A stretch of 64,000 nt of DNA from a virus, in the IMG/VR virus record IMGVR_UViG_3300044732_001653, positions 1-64,000 of that record; one strand, given 5' to 3'. The notes beneath the pieces were generated by a model. It ran no database searches. It saw only the letters and a program-made list of their open reading frames with translations, and was not told the DNA's origin. Positions 17,502 through 25,525 of the stretch are shown here, in pieces. The number at the start of each line of letters is the position of its first letter. Position 1 is the first letter of the stretch. Both the position numbers and the translations under genes were made by a program.

Positions 17502-18263
17502 ATGGATGGTCGCTTCCTTCTCACCGGAAACTCAGCCGAACGCATCAGGGACACGATCCGAACGGTCGAGTCCATGGTCGCAAGGTCTGACACGACGCTG
17601 CTGCCGACGAGGTTCAGTGAAGGTGCGCCGCAGCCTCTGGACAACTTCCGCATCGGCACCTTCGGCACCGCCGCCTGGAGCATCAACTCCTCCAACACCG
17701 TGACCCTGACGAACGTCGGCGTGACGGGGTACACGGTGCTGGCGACGAACATCTTCGGCACGATCACCGCCATGGGGTCGACTCTCGCAGGGACCACGCG
17801 GCCGTGCGCCGTCGCCAAGGACGGGACGGCGTGGTATTTGATCCAGCCCGTGCCGTCGACAGGTGGCGCGAAGGCCGGGACATTTACCGGCGGGTGGGGT
17901 TTGGGCTCAGACAAAGAGGTGACTTCCATCGTGACAGGAGAGGTGATCAACGTCACGAACTTGATCTACTCGATCCCAGACACCGGCGAGACCATGTCGT
18001 GTGTTGTTGTCCAAGAGGGGACGGCATGGCAACTGGCGAACGTGCAGCACATGGGCACGTCAGTTCTTACGAAGGTCGCCATTGAGGGTTCGGCGCTCGT
18101 TTTCAGTCGTGCGGCGATCCAAGTCATCGGGCAGACCTCGTCGCCGACGTCGTTCCCGCTCTCGACGTGCAATACATATTCTGGATCGACGGTCGCGCCT
18201 ACTTCGGTGGCGGGGCCAAGCGGAGTCTCGTCGTTCTCGTCCACGTCTTTCTTTCTGGGGTGA
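17502..18263 (+). CDS. Putative tail protein
   Basis: 253 aa, unrecognised. Short helical N-terminus (ERIRDTIRTVESMVARSDTT) then a long Thr/Ser/Gly/Val beta region, and a low-complexity Ser-rich end (VSSFSSTSFFLG). The long beta part suggests a virion surface component. Same transcriptional run as neighbours. Confidence 0.6.
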   Translation: MDGRFLLTGNSAERIRDTIRTVESMVARSDTTLLPTRFSEGAPQPLDNFRIGTFGTAAWSINSSNTVTLTNVGVTGYTVLATNIFGTITAMGSTLAGTTRPCAVAKDGTAWYLIQPVPSTGGAKAGTFTGGWGLGSDKEVTSIVTGEVINVTNLIYSIPDTGETMSCVVVQEGTAWQLANVQHMGTSVLTKVAIEGSALVFSRAAIQVIGQTSSPTSFPLSTCNTYSGSTVAPTSVAGPSGVSSFSSTSFFLG

Positions 18264-18266
18264 ATC

Positions 18267-18596
18267 ATGCCGGAAGGCTTTAAGATGGTCGCCAAGACCT
18301 TGACGGCAACCACGCCGATAACGATTGCCACCATGGGGACGGCAAGCGTGGCCGTTTTTCGCGGCGTCACCTTCTGCAACACCAACACGTCTACGTCCGC
18401 CGCCTACGATCTGCTCATCATCCCCAACGGACTTACCGCGTCTGTCTACATGGTCAAGGGGGCGTCTCTCGCCTCCCAAGCTACAGGGCAGCCACTCAAC
18501 AGCACTCTCGTTCTCAACTCGGGCGACACGCTTCAAGCAAGGTCGAGCGTCTCAAACGCGATAGACGTGACCGCTTCCTACCTAGAGTCATACTGA
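18267..18596 (+). CDS. Small beta-rich virion protein
   Basis: 109 aa, opening MPEGFKMVAKTLTATTPITI. All-beta composition; likely a small structural protein. The stop overlaps the next start (TGATG). No family recognised. Confidence 0.6.
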   Translation: MPEGFKMVAKTLTATTPITIATMGTASVAVFRGVTFCNTNTSTSAAYDLLIIPNGLTASVYMVKGASLASQATGQPLNSTLVLNSGDTLQARSSVSNAIDVTASYLESY

Positions 18597-18958
18597 TGGC
18601 GTTCATATGGAACGGCGACTTCTTGATGGCGGACGGCGGGTTTGCCATTTCAAACGACTGCTGCTGCAAGTTCTACACCTGCTACTGCTATGTGCGCGCG
18701 AATAACTACGGATCGCAGATAGTAGAGCGGCGAATCGTCAGGTATCGCGCTCCCGAGTGGGACGATGCCGAACAGAAGTGGGTTTTTCCTGACGGCCAGC
18801 CGTGCGTACCACCAGGGGCTCAATGCACGGTCACTTACACTGGCATCTTAGTCAATAACTGCGGTTGCGCCGTCGGCTACGGCGGATCGTCTGTGTCGTG
18901 GAGCAGAATGGACTGCCTCCAGCCATCTACCTGCCAAACAATACTCCCACCCCCATGA
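18596..18958 (+). CDS. Cysteine-rich virion-region protein
   Basis: 120 aa with 11 cysteines, clustered as DCCCKFYTCYCY near residue 22 and NNCGC near 88. Such density suggests metal binding or disulphides on an exposed tail part. Overlaps the previous and next genes by 1 and 4 bases. Unrecognised otherwise. Confidence 0.65.
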   Translation: MAFIWNGDFLMADGGFAISNDCCCKFYTCYCYVRANNYGSQIVERRIVRYRAPEWDDAEQKWVFPDGQPCVPPGAQCTVTYTGILVNNCGCAVGYGGSSVSWSRMDCLQPSTCQTILPPP

Positions 18959-19443
18959 TTCTCGTCAACATCCTCGCCATCCGAGACGCCGCCAAGTACC
19001 GACCCAGCGGGTACGAAGAGGAGATGCTCTCGGCCGGTGTCATCGATGGCGACTACGTCCAGATCGCGGACGACGCCTACGACGCCCTGTTCCTGAAGTA
19101 CATCGGCAGCATTCGGCCGTGCGGGCCGGGCTGCCAACTCAAGCGGATTCTGGAGGCATGGGGGTTCGTTGCCCAGCCGGGCTGCAAGTGCGAGGCCCGC
19201 GTGGTCATCATGGACGACTGGGGGCCAGACGAATGCGCTACGCCAGACAGAGCGAAGGAAATCCTCGGTTGGTTGAAGGAAGAGGCCGACGCCCGTGGGC
19301 TCCCGTTCATCTCGACGGTCGCCTCCCTCGGCGTGAAGCGGGCCATCTGGCTTGCCAGGAAGAACGCCAAGGCAGTCGCTGCCGCCCAATCCCCCCCCAT
19401 CCTGACACCACGCCCGCCGCCCGTGGTAAGCTACCGGCCATGA
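18955..19443 (+). CDS. Hypothetical protein with paired cysteines
   Basis: 162 aa from ATG 18955 (ATGA overlap). A central region CGPGCQLKRILEAWGF and GCKCEARVVI could bind zinc; the end is Pro-rich. Follows the Cys-rich gene, so the two may work together. Function unknown. Confidence 0.65.
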   Translation: MILVNILAIRDAAKYRPSGYEEEMLSAGVIDGDYVQIADDAYDALFLKYIGSIRPCGPGCQLKRILEAWGFVAQPGCKCEARVVIMDDWGPDECATPDRAKEILGWLKEEADARGLPFISTVASLGVKRAIWLARKNAKAVAAAQSPPILTPRPPPVVSYRP

Positions 19444-19640
19444 CATCGCCGCCGGAAAAACGATTCGACGTCGGGGAGGCCGAGGAGGTCTTCGACAGCG
19501 ATGTCGACGGCCTGCCGAATATGCCGCCCCAGGACGACATCGGCTGGCTGCGGACCCCAAAGAGGCCCACCCATGAAGACAAAGCCGCCAAGGCTCCTCG
19601 ATCGCCTCAGTCGGGAACTCGCAAGCCCCGCAAGACCTAG
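19440..19640 (+). CDS. Small acidic hypothetical protein
   Basis: 66 aa from ATG 19440 (ATGA overlap with the previous stop). It begins MTSPPEKRFDVGEAEEVFDS and ends in a basic Pro-rich tail. It overlaps the next frame by 68 bases, so one of the two may be shorter than drawn. A TAAGCT promoter-like box lies at 19427-19432. Confidence 0.5.
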   Translation: MTSPPEKRFDVGEAEEVFDSDVDGLPNMPPQDDIGWLRTPKRPTHEDKAAKAPRSPQSGTRKPRKT

Positions 19641-19830
19641 ATTTCGCTGGTTCTTGGACCTGCCCGAAGACGTGCGGACTGACCTTGAGGAGGCCAAACG
19701 GCTATGGCGCGACGGGACGTACAAGGTCACGGCAAACCGGATGGCAAAGAAGCTGATCGCGGCTCTGGCCGAGTTGGGCGTGGACCCGCTCCCCGGCCGG
19801 ACGACCGTCCACGACTGGCTGGAAAGCTGA
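19573..19830 (+). CDS. Small helix-turn-helix-like protein
   Basis: 85 aa. The part FLDLPEDVRTDLEEAKRLWR then TANRMAKKLIAALAELG reads as a helical, HTH-like DNA-binding domain ending TTVHDWLES. It overlaps the metallophosphoesterase frame (-1 relative) by 127 bases. The two may be one protein broken by a natural or sequencing frameshift. Start uncertain: no good ribosome site. Confidence 0.5.
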   Translation: MKTKPPRLLDRLSRELASPARPRFRWFLDLPEDVRTDLEEAKRLWRDGTYKVTANRMAKKLIAALAELGVDPLPGRTTVHDWLES

Positions 19831-20966
19831 TCGCCGACGACCCGTCGATCCTCGGGCCGCCGCAGATCACCACGAAGGTCGAGGGCGACCAGACGATCGT
19901 CCACTCGGCCAGCCACGGCATCAAGACCGTGGACGACCTCCTCCGGCACATCGAGGCCGACCTGACGAAGTACGAGGTCGCCGCGAGCGAGGCGACCGTC
20001 TGGGAATCCCCCTGCGGCGACGCCAAGGTGCCGCTCTATCGCGTCTGGGTACGTCTCAAGCCCCGCGGCGGCCCCCGCGTCCTCGACGCCGTGAAGGCCA
20101 TGCTCGACGGCGCCGCGGCCTCCATGGCCCGCAAGGCACGAAAGCCGCACCGCGAGCGTGCCGGCGGCGCGTGGCAGGTGCTGGTCGTGGCCGACGTCCA
20201 CCTCGCCAAGCTGGCCTGGACGCCCTCGACCGGCGAAGCCGACTACGACCTCGACATCGCCACCCGCATTCTCGGCGACACGTCCCACGAACTTGTTGCC
20301 AGCGGCGACAAGTTGTTTCGACCCGCCCGTCGAACAGTGGCCTTCTGCGGAGACCTGTTCCATTTTGACACGCCCCGTGGCACGACGAGCAGCGGCAACA
20401 CCTACCTCGACCGCGACTCCCGCATCCAGAAGATGCTCGACACCGGCACCGACGCTCTCCTCGACATCGTGGCCCACTCGGCCGAGACCTGCCAGACCGA
20501 CGTCATCCTGGTGGCCGGCAATCACGACGAGGCCCTGTCGTGGGCGTTCCACAAGATGCTCAGTCTCCAGTTCGCCAGGGACGAGCGGGTCACGATCGCC
20601 AAGAGCTACACGCCCCGCACCTACGCTCATCACGGCGGGACGCTGCTCGGGTTTTCCCATGGCGACAAGGCCAAGAAGAAGCTCCCGCAACTGATGGCCT
20701 ACGAGCGTCCGGCCCTGTGGGCACAGTGCCCCTACCGCGAGTTCCACACCGGCCACTTCCATTCCCAGGCGGCCGAGTGGCAACGGCCCATCGAGACGAT
20801 TGACTCGGTGCTTGTCCGTACCGCACCAGCGATCTGTCCAGCGGACGAATGGCATTCCAGCCACGGCTTCGTCGGGAGCCGCCGGGCGATGGAGACGTTT
20901 TTCTACAGTCACCGCGGCGGGCTCGACGGGATGCTCGTCGCCGGGCCGGAGGAGGAGGGCAAATGA
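19704..20966 (+). CDS. Metallophosphoesterase
   Basis: Calcineurin-like two-metal phosphoesterase. The signature blocks are all present: VADVHLAKLAW, FCGDLFHFD, VAGNHDEAL, LGFSHGD and FHTGHFHS. Such phage enzymes may act as nucleases or nucleotidases. ATG 19704 has GAGGAGG upstream, but the first 41 residues look like out-of-frame coding of the HTH gene; the conserved part begins near LIADDPSILGP (about 19827). The true N-terminus therefore is unsure, or is supplied by a frameshift from the HTH frame. Confidence 0.85.
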   Translation: MARRDVQGHGKPDGKEADRGSGRVGRGPAPRPDDRPRLAGKLIADDPSILGPPQITTKVEGDQTIVHSASHGIKTVDDLLRHIEADLTKYEVAASEATVWESPCGDAKVPLYRVWVRLKPRGGPRVLDAVKAMLDGAAASMARKARKPHRERAGGAWQVLVVADVHLAKLAWTPSTGEADYDLDIATRILGDTSHELVASGDKLFRPARRTVAFCGDLFHFDTPRGTTSSGNTYLDRDSRIQKMLDTGTDALLDIVAHSAETCQTDVILVAGNHDEALSWAFHKMLSLQFARDERVTIAKSYTPRTYAHHGGTLLGFSHGDKAKKKLPQLMAYERPALWAQCPYREFHTGHFHSQAAEWQRPIETIDSVLVRTAPAICPADEWHSSHGFVGSRRAMETFFYSHRGGLDGMLVAGPEEEGK

Positions 20967-21451
20967 GCGAACTTAGGCTTTTGCGGCGAGCGGTTGAGTT
21001 CGGGATGGAGCATTCCGACGACCCGCGGACGAAGGTTGGCGCGATGATCGTCGCCATCAACAAGAGGGGCGGCTCGATCCTTGGGGCCAACAGACTGCCA
21101 CGGGGCGTTGAGGCAAACGCCGCTAGGGTGTCTCGGGAGCATAAGGACAGGTACATCGAGCATGCGGAAAGAGATGTGATCTACGGCGCCGTTCGGTGCG
21201 GCGTCGATACCAACGGCTCCGTCATGTACGCCCCTTGGTTCTGCTGCTGCTGCTGCGCCAGAGCAATCATCGAGTCTGGCATCCGAGAGGTCGTCGGTTT
21301 GATGAGTCTCCACTCCATGACCCCTGCCAGATGGTCGGCCGACATCGCCGCGGCCCACCAGATGCTTGAGGAGGCCGGCGTCGGGATGCGTTGGATCACG
21401 GCGGAACTAGGGACGACGATCCTGTTCGACGGCAAGGAGATCGAGATATGA
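20963..21451 (+). CDS. Deoxycytidylate deaminase-like
   Basis: 162 aa. Zinc-dependent deaminase motifs: HAERDVIYGAV (HAE with catalytic Glu) and a second zinc motif in APWFCCCCCARAIIESGI, where five Cys codons (TGC x5) replace the usual PCxxC; a CxxC is still contained. Likely makes dUMP for dTTP synthesis. ATGA overlap with the metallophosphoesterase and with the kinase downstream forms a nucleotide-pool pair. Confidence 0.85.
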   Translation: MSELRLLRRAVEFGMEHSDDPRTKVGAMIVAINKRGGSILGANRLPRGVEANAARVSREHKDRYIEHAERDVIYGAVRCGVDTNGSVMYAPWFCCCCCARAIIESGIREVVGLMSLHSMTPARWSADIAAAHQMLEEAGVGMRWITAELGTTILFDGKEIEI

Positions 21452-22044
21452 GCGGGCCAATTGTGGTCGGCGTCACCGGGGCGGCCGGGTCCGGCAAGGA
21501 TACTGTTGCCTCGATGCTGGGGTGGGAATGGCGTGGGGTTTCGTTCGCCGACCCGCTCTACGACATGATCGCGGCGATGACGGGGTATCCGGTCTGGCAA
21601 CTCAAGGACCGCCAGTTCAAAGAGCAGGTGATCCCCTGGCTGGGGAAGTCGCCTCGTCAGCTTCTCCAGACCCTCGGGACCGACTGGGGTCGTGACATGG
21701 TGTCGAGGGACGTCTGGCTGAAGATCGGTGCCCGTCGCATTCAATCGGGCTACCGGGTCGTCGTCCGAGACGTCCGGTTCGACGACGAAGCCGAGATGAT
21801 CCGAGACGAGTTTGGCGGGGTCATCTGGGAGACGATCCGCCCCGGCGCGGCCACCTGCGTCGGCCACGTCTCCGAGGCCGGGATCAGCCGCCGCCTGATC
21901 GACCGAACCCTCGTCAACGCTGGCACTCTCGACGAGTTCCGCGAGGTCGTACAAGCCGCCGCCACCTCTCTCGCGAATGCTACAATGAAAGATATCGCGG
22001 GGGGTAGCGAATATGACCGACGAATCCAAGGCGGTGTGGGCTGA
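21448..22044 (+). CDS. Deoxynucleoside monophosphate kinase-like
   Basis: 198 aa with P-loop GVTGAAGSGKDTVASML at the N-terminus, followed by SFADPLYDMIAAMTG and LLQTLGTDWGRDM, as in phage dNMP kinases (T4 gp1-like). Phosphorylates dNMPs for phage DNA synthesis. It pairs with the upstream dCMP deaminase. The 3' end overlaps the next gene by 32 bases and contains promoter copy 2. Confidence 0.85.
   Translation: MSGPIVVGVTGAAGSGKDTVASMLGWEWRGVSFADPLYDMIAAMTGYPVWQLKDRQFKEQVIPWLGKSPRQLLQTLGTDWGRDMVSRDVWLKIGARRIQSGYRVVVRDVRFDDEAEMIRDEFGGVIWETIRPGAATCVGHVSEAGISRRLIDRTLVNAGTLDEFREVVQAAATSLANATMKDIAGGSEYDRRIQGGVG
21970..21995 (+). promoter_or_regulatory. Promoter-like element, copy 2
   Basis: CTCGCGAATGCTACAAT then AAGATAT, with extended -10 form TGCTACAAT (-10 at 21981-21986). 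Near-identical to 11309-11334. It ends 17 bases before ATG 22013, so it may drive the membrane protein and fibre genes. Confidence 0.55.
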
Positions 22045-22312
22045 CTCCCTGCTCAAAGTAGGGACGCATCTTGGCGTACCCGTACTGATCCTGGCGGCCT
22101 TCCTATGGATGGCCCGCGAGGCTGGCTTCGCGATGTATTCGGGAGCCGTCATCCCGATTGTCGAGGCACACACCCGGTTCCTTGAGTCGACCGAGTCGAC
22201 GCTCAAGGAGATCGGCTCAACGCAGAAGCAGCAGGCCGAGACGATGCAAGAGATCGTCGTCGGCCAGCGAGAACTCGCGACCATCATCGAGGCGCACAAA
22301 GGGGGAAACTGA
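22013..22312 (+). CDS. Small membrane protein, holin-like candidate
   Basis: 99 aa. One hydrophobic segment (GVPVLILAAFLWMA, residues about 22-35) is followed by a charged coiled coil. This N-in/C-out type small protein fits a holin or a membrane-anchored tail factor. It has its own promoter-like element upstream and precedes fibre genes. Assignment as holin is weak. Confidence 0.55.
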   Translation: MTDESKAVWADSLLKVGTHLGVPVLILAAFLWMAREAGFAMYSGAVIPIVEAHTRFLESTESTLKEIGSTQKQQAETMQEIVVGQRELATIIEAHKGGN

Positions 22313-22635
22313 TGGCTACGGCATCCGACGCCCCTGATGTTCTCAATCTCTCCTGGCGACGCGGCGACGAGTTCGGGAAGACCATCGTCTACACCGAAGA
22401 CCTGACCGGCGCCACCGCCCTGACGACCATTTACAGCCTCCGCACCGGGGCGGCCGTCACGACCATGCCCACGGTGATCACCGCCGGCCCGACGGCCTCC
22501 AGCGTCGGCATCAGCCTGTCCGAGGTGCCGTCGGCCTCCCTGCTCCTCGGCACCTACGGCTGGCGGCAGATTGTCATCGCCACGGGGAGCGTGCAGCGGA
22601 CGCGGATCGTCGGCCGCATCGAGGTGACGCCTTGA
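22312..22635 (+). CDS. Hypothetical virion protein
   Basis: 107 aa, beta-rich: LNLSWRRGDEFGKTIVYTED and LLLGTYGWRQIVIATGS. It resembles N-terminal domains of fibre or baseplate-upper proteins in composition. It is directly upstream of the fibre gene (4-base overlap). Confidence 0.6.
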   Translation: MATASDAPDVLNLSWRRGDEFGKTIVYTEDLTGATALTTIYSLRTGAAVTTMPTVITAGPTASSVGISLSEVPSASLLLGTYGWRQIVIATGSVQRTRIVGRIEVTP

Positions 22636-23750
22636 GCATCAGCGTCACGAACACCAAGTCACCGATCACCGTCGTGGACGACAAGGTCACGATCAAAGTC
22701 ACAGGTGGCTTCGGTCCCCAGGGGCCTGCCGGAAGCAGCGAGAGCGGCGGCGGGGCTATCGCCTCGATCAATGGCCAGACCGGGACGATCACGATTGCCT
22801 ACGCTGGCGGCGTGACGGCGGCAGGCGGAACGATCACGCTTGGGTACGTCTCGCCGCCGGTGACGAGCGTGGCGGGCCGGACGGGGGCGGTGACGCTCTC
22901 GACCGGCGACGTCAGCGGCCTGGGGTCGCTCGCGACGAAGTCGTCGCTGGGAAACATCACCATCGCCGGGGCAGTCGGGACGGTGGCTGGACGTGTTCTC
23001 ACCACGGACGCCGATGGTTTGGTCGTGACGTCGGCGGTGGGGGTGGGGCTGGTCTATGAAGACGACTCAATTCGGCCCGACATTCCGTACATCAAATCGC
23101 AGCTTGCGGACGTGGCAAGCTCCGGCTCATACCTCGATCTGACAAACAAGCCGACGATCCCCGTGACGTCAGTGGCCGGAAGGACCGGCGCCGTCACGCT
23201 GACGACCTCCGACGTCTCGGGCTACGCGGCACCTCCTGTGACGAGCGTGGCCGGGCGAACTGGGGCTGTGACGATCGCCGCTGCGGACGTGTCGGGGCTT
23301 TCGGCCGCGGCGCCCGTTCAGTCGGTGGCTGGCAGGACCGGGGCGGTCACGCTGACGACCTCCGACGTCTCGGGCTACACGGCACCTCCTGTCACCAGCG
23401 TGGCCGGTCGCACGGGTGCCGTGACGATCGCCGCTGCGGACGTGTCGGGGCTTTCGGCCGCGGCGCCCGTTCAGTCGGTGGCCGGAAGGACCGGCGCCGT
23501 CACGCTGACGACCTCCGACGTCTCGGGCTACACGTCGCCGCCCGTGACGAGCGTGGCGGGTCGCACTGGGGCTGTGACGCTGACGGGCTCCGACATCAAC
23601 GTGGCGACAACGACGGCCCTCGGCGTGGTCCAGGTGGGCGTCGGGCTGACGGTTACGGCCGGTGTCCTGTCCGGCCCTAACATCACCAGCGGCACGGCCG
23701 CCCCGTCCGGCGGATCGTCCGGCGACATTTACCTGAGGTACTCAGCATGA
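22632..23750 (+). CDS. Tail fibre with TGAV repeats
   Basis: 372 aa, TTG start overlapping the preceding stop (TTGA), with GAGGTGA upstream. After a short collagen-like GPQGPAG, seven copies of SVAGRTGAVTL-type repeats (about 22855-23590), alternating with DVSGY/DVSGL linkers, form a beta-structured shaft as in many phage fibres. The end PSGGSSGDIYLRYSA resembles a fibre tip. Nearly identical DNA repeats may recombine. Confidence 0.88.
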   Translation: MSISVTNTKSPITVVDDKVTIKVTGGFGPQGPAGSSESGGGAIASINGQTGTITIAYAGGVTAAGGTITLGYVSPPVTSVAGRTGAVTLSTGDVSGLGSLATKSSLGNITIAGAVGTVAGRVLTTDADGLVVTSAVGVGLVYEDDSIRPDIPYIKSQLADVASSGSYLDLTNKPTIPVTSVAGRTGAVTLTTSDVSGYAAPPVTSVAGRTGAVTIAAADVSGLSAAAPVQSVAGRTGAVTLTTSDVSGYTAPPVTSVAGRTGAVTIAAADVSGLSAAAPVQSVAGRTGAVTLTTSDVSGYTSPPVTSVAGRTGAVTLTGSDINVATTTALGVVQVGVGLTVTAGVLSGPNITSGTAAPSGGSSGDIYLRYSA

Positions 23751-24196
23751 ACCTCGCCGCTCTCGCCGCGAAGATCGCAGAACCGCAGTACCGCGGCCTC
23801 TCTGACCAGCTCCTGGCCGACACGGTCAACGGGCTCCGCGTCTCCGTCCGTCGCCCGGTGCCGACGTGGCAAGTACGGCAGACCGCCATTGAGGGCGGGT
23901 ACTGGCCCGCGCTCGTCGAGGCTCGCGAGACGGGAGCGAATCCGGTCAGGGCTCTGGCGATCACCGTCCTTGCCTGGATCGACGACCAGAGCGGCACGAT
24001 CCAGAGCGTCGACATGGATCGACCCGCGGTCATCGGAATGAGGGCCGCGCTCGTCCAGGCGGGTATCTGTTCGCAGCCGCAAGCCGACGCACTGTCCGCT
24101 CTGGCGGATCACTCGATCCTGTGGACGGAATCGGTCGGGCTGCCGGAGATCGGCGTGGGGCTCGTAATCAACGCTCGGAGGCTGACGAATGGCTGA
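23747..24196 (+). CDS. Hypothetical fibre-associated protein
   Basis: 149 aa, helical N-terminus MNLAALAAKIAEPQYRGLSD and a segment DRPAVIGMRAALVQAGICSQ. ATGA overlap with the fibre gene. Short proteins of this type sit between fibre genes of related phages; possibly tail-fibre assembly. Function unknown. Confidence 0.55.
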   Translation: MNLAALAAKIAEPQYRGLSDQLLADTVNGLRVSVRRPVPTWQVRQTAIEGGYWPALVEARETGANPVRALAITVLAWIDDQSGTIQSVDMDRPAVIGMRAALVQAGICSQPQADALSALADHSILWTESVGLPEIGVGLVINARRLTNG

Positions 24197-24689
24197 TCTG
24201 AAATTGGCATACGGCACCGCCTCCGATCTCACGATCACGCTGGCGTCGATGGCCACTGACACGAACCTCCTGACGGGGCGCGAGTCAGCAACCATTGACA
24301 ACTCGGCAAACCTGTTCCTCGACTACCTCGTCAGCGGCAAGATCACCGCGGGCACCTCGCCGACCGCGGCACGCTCAATCGAGGTGTGGGCCGTGGGTTC
24401 GTGGGACGGGACCAACTGGCCAGACGTTTTTGACGGCACCGAATCCGCCGAGACGATCACGAGCGCTGACATCAAGGCGAGCGTCTGCCGATTCGTCGCC
24501 GCAATGGCGACGGCCAACACCAGCGACCGTACCTACCATTTCGGCCCGGTCTCTCTCGCTGCTGCCTTCGGCGGCACTCTTCCGCCGAAGGTCGTGTTGT
24601 TCATCACGCACTCGACCGGCGTGAACCTCAACAGCACCGCCGGGAATCACCAGATTCGGCTCCAGCCCGTCTATCAAACGATCAACTGA
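24189..24689 (+). CDS. Putative virion structural protein
   Basis: 166 aa, beta-rich: LKLAYGTASDLTITLASMAT, EVWAVGSWDGTNWPDVFDG and HFGPVSLAAAFGGTLPPKVV. Overlaps its neighbours on both sides. The pattern resembles small fibre-domain proteins seen beside lectin-like fibres. No firm family. Confidence 0.6.
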   Translation: MADLKLAYGTASDLTITLASMATDTNLLTGRESATIDNSANLFLDYLVSGKITAGTSPTAARSIEVWAVGSWDGTNWPDVFDGTESAETITSADIKASVCRFVAAMATANTSDRTYHFGPVSLAAAFGGTLPPKVVLFITHSTGVNLNSTAGNHQIRLQPVYQTIN

Positions 24690-25525
24690 TGTCACGCCAC
24701 GAATACCCATCACTTCGCCAGGGCCTCGTCGGCGCGTGGTGCCCGTCGCTGGGGGCAAGCGGTCTTTCGTTGATCGACCGTAGCGGGCGGAACAATCACG
24801 GCACGCTCGTCAACATGGCTGGCCAGGACAACTGGCGGGCGAGCGGCAGCGGTGTGGCGCTTAACCTTGACGGCACAAACGACCATGCTGTGCTCGCGGG
24901 TTTTGTGCCCGCATCCAGTATTTCTGTGTCTGCGTGGGTCTACCTAAAGTCGCAACCAACGGGTAGCAATCTCGCCGGGATTTTCAGCCGGTGGGGAAAT
25001 AACGCGGCTTTTGACGCTACCGACGCTTTTACGCTCAATATCGGAGTCGGACAAGGGTTTCGTTTTTTTCTTGGAGGCGTGAACGCAGGAGTCACAACCG
25101 GATCGTCGGCTGTCACTTTGTCACAATGGACTCATCTAGCAGCAACATACAACGGCGCAACCATCACCATTTTTGTTAATGGAATATCAGGAGGTTCGAC
25201 CGCCGCATCCGGTTCGATTACACAATCAACTGTCGAAATGCGTATCGGAAAAGATGTGGCAGCTAGTGCTACAGACAAAAACCTTGACGCGTTTTGCGAC
25301 GATATCCGCCTCTACAACCGCGCCCTCACCCTCGCCCAAATCCGCCTCCTCGCCTCCCGTCGCGGGATCGGGCTGACGCCGCTGCCGGATCGTGCGGCGG
25401 GGTTGCCGAGGAAGTTGAGCGTCAACGTGGGCGGAACGTGGCGGGCGGCGGATGCATACGTTCATAACGGGACAGACTTCCGGCTCAGTGAAGCCAAGAT
25501 CAACGTCGGAGGCGTGTGGCAGTGA
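24689..25525 (+). CDS. LamG/concanavalin-like receptor-binding protein
   Basis: 278 aa. Residues about 35-205 form a Laminin-G-like jelly roll: [47 protein letters not shown] and [15 protein letters not shown]. Such domains bind sugars, so a receptor-binding role is likely. Base composition drops to about half GC in 24930-25310, while flanks remain GC-rich, suggesting a swapped domain. The C-terminal tail carries two short NVGGTWR/NVGGVWQ repeats. Confidence 0.85.
   Translation: MSRHEYPSLRQGLVGAWCPSLGASGLSLIDRSGRNNHGTLVNMAGQDNWRASGSGVALNLDGTNDHAVLAGFVPASSISVSAWVYLKSQPTGSNLAGIFSRWGNNAAFDATDAFTLNIGVGQGFRFFLGGVNAGVTTGSSAVTLSQWTHLAATYNGATITIFVNGISGGSTAASGSITQSTVEMRIGKDVAASATDKNLDAFCDDIRLYNRALTLAQIRLLASRRGIGLTPLPDRAAGLPRKLSVNVGGTWRAADAYVHNGTDFRLSEAKINVGGVWQ

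Noticed and set aside
19391-19398. Run of eight C as a frameshift site
   Set aside because: It lies well before the HTH/enzyme overlap, and both frames there are consistent with an uninterrupted gene.
19431-20912. 493-codon minus frame opposite the metallophosphoesterase
   Set aside because: The + strand carries all phosphoesterase motifs; the minus frame has no recognised domain and no ribosome site.
22855-23590. CRISPR or microsatellite in the fibre gene
   Set aside because: The repetition encodes the TGAV-type fibre repeats; no spacer structure.
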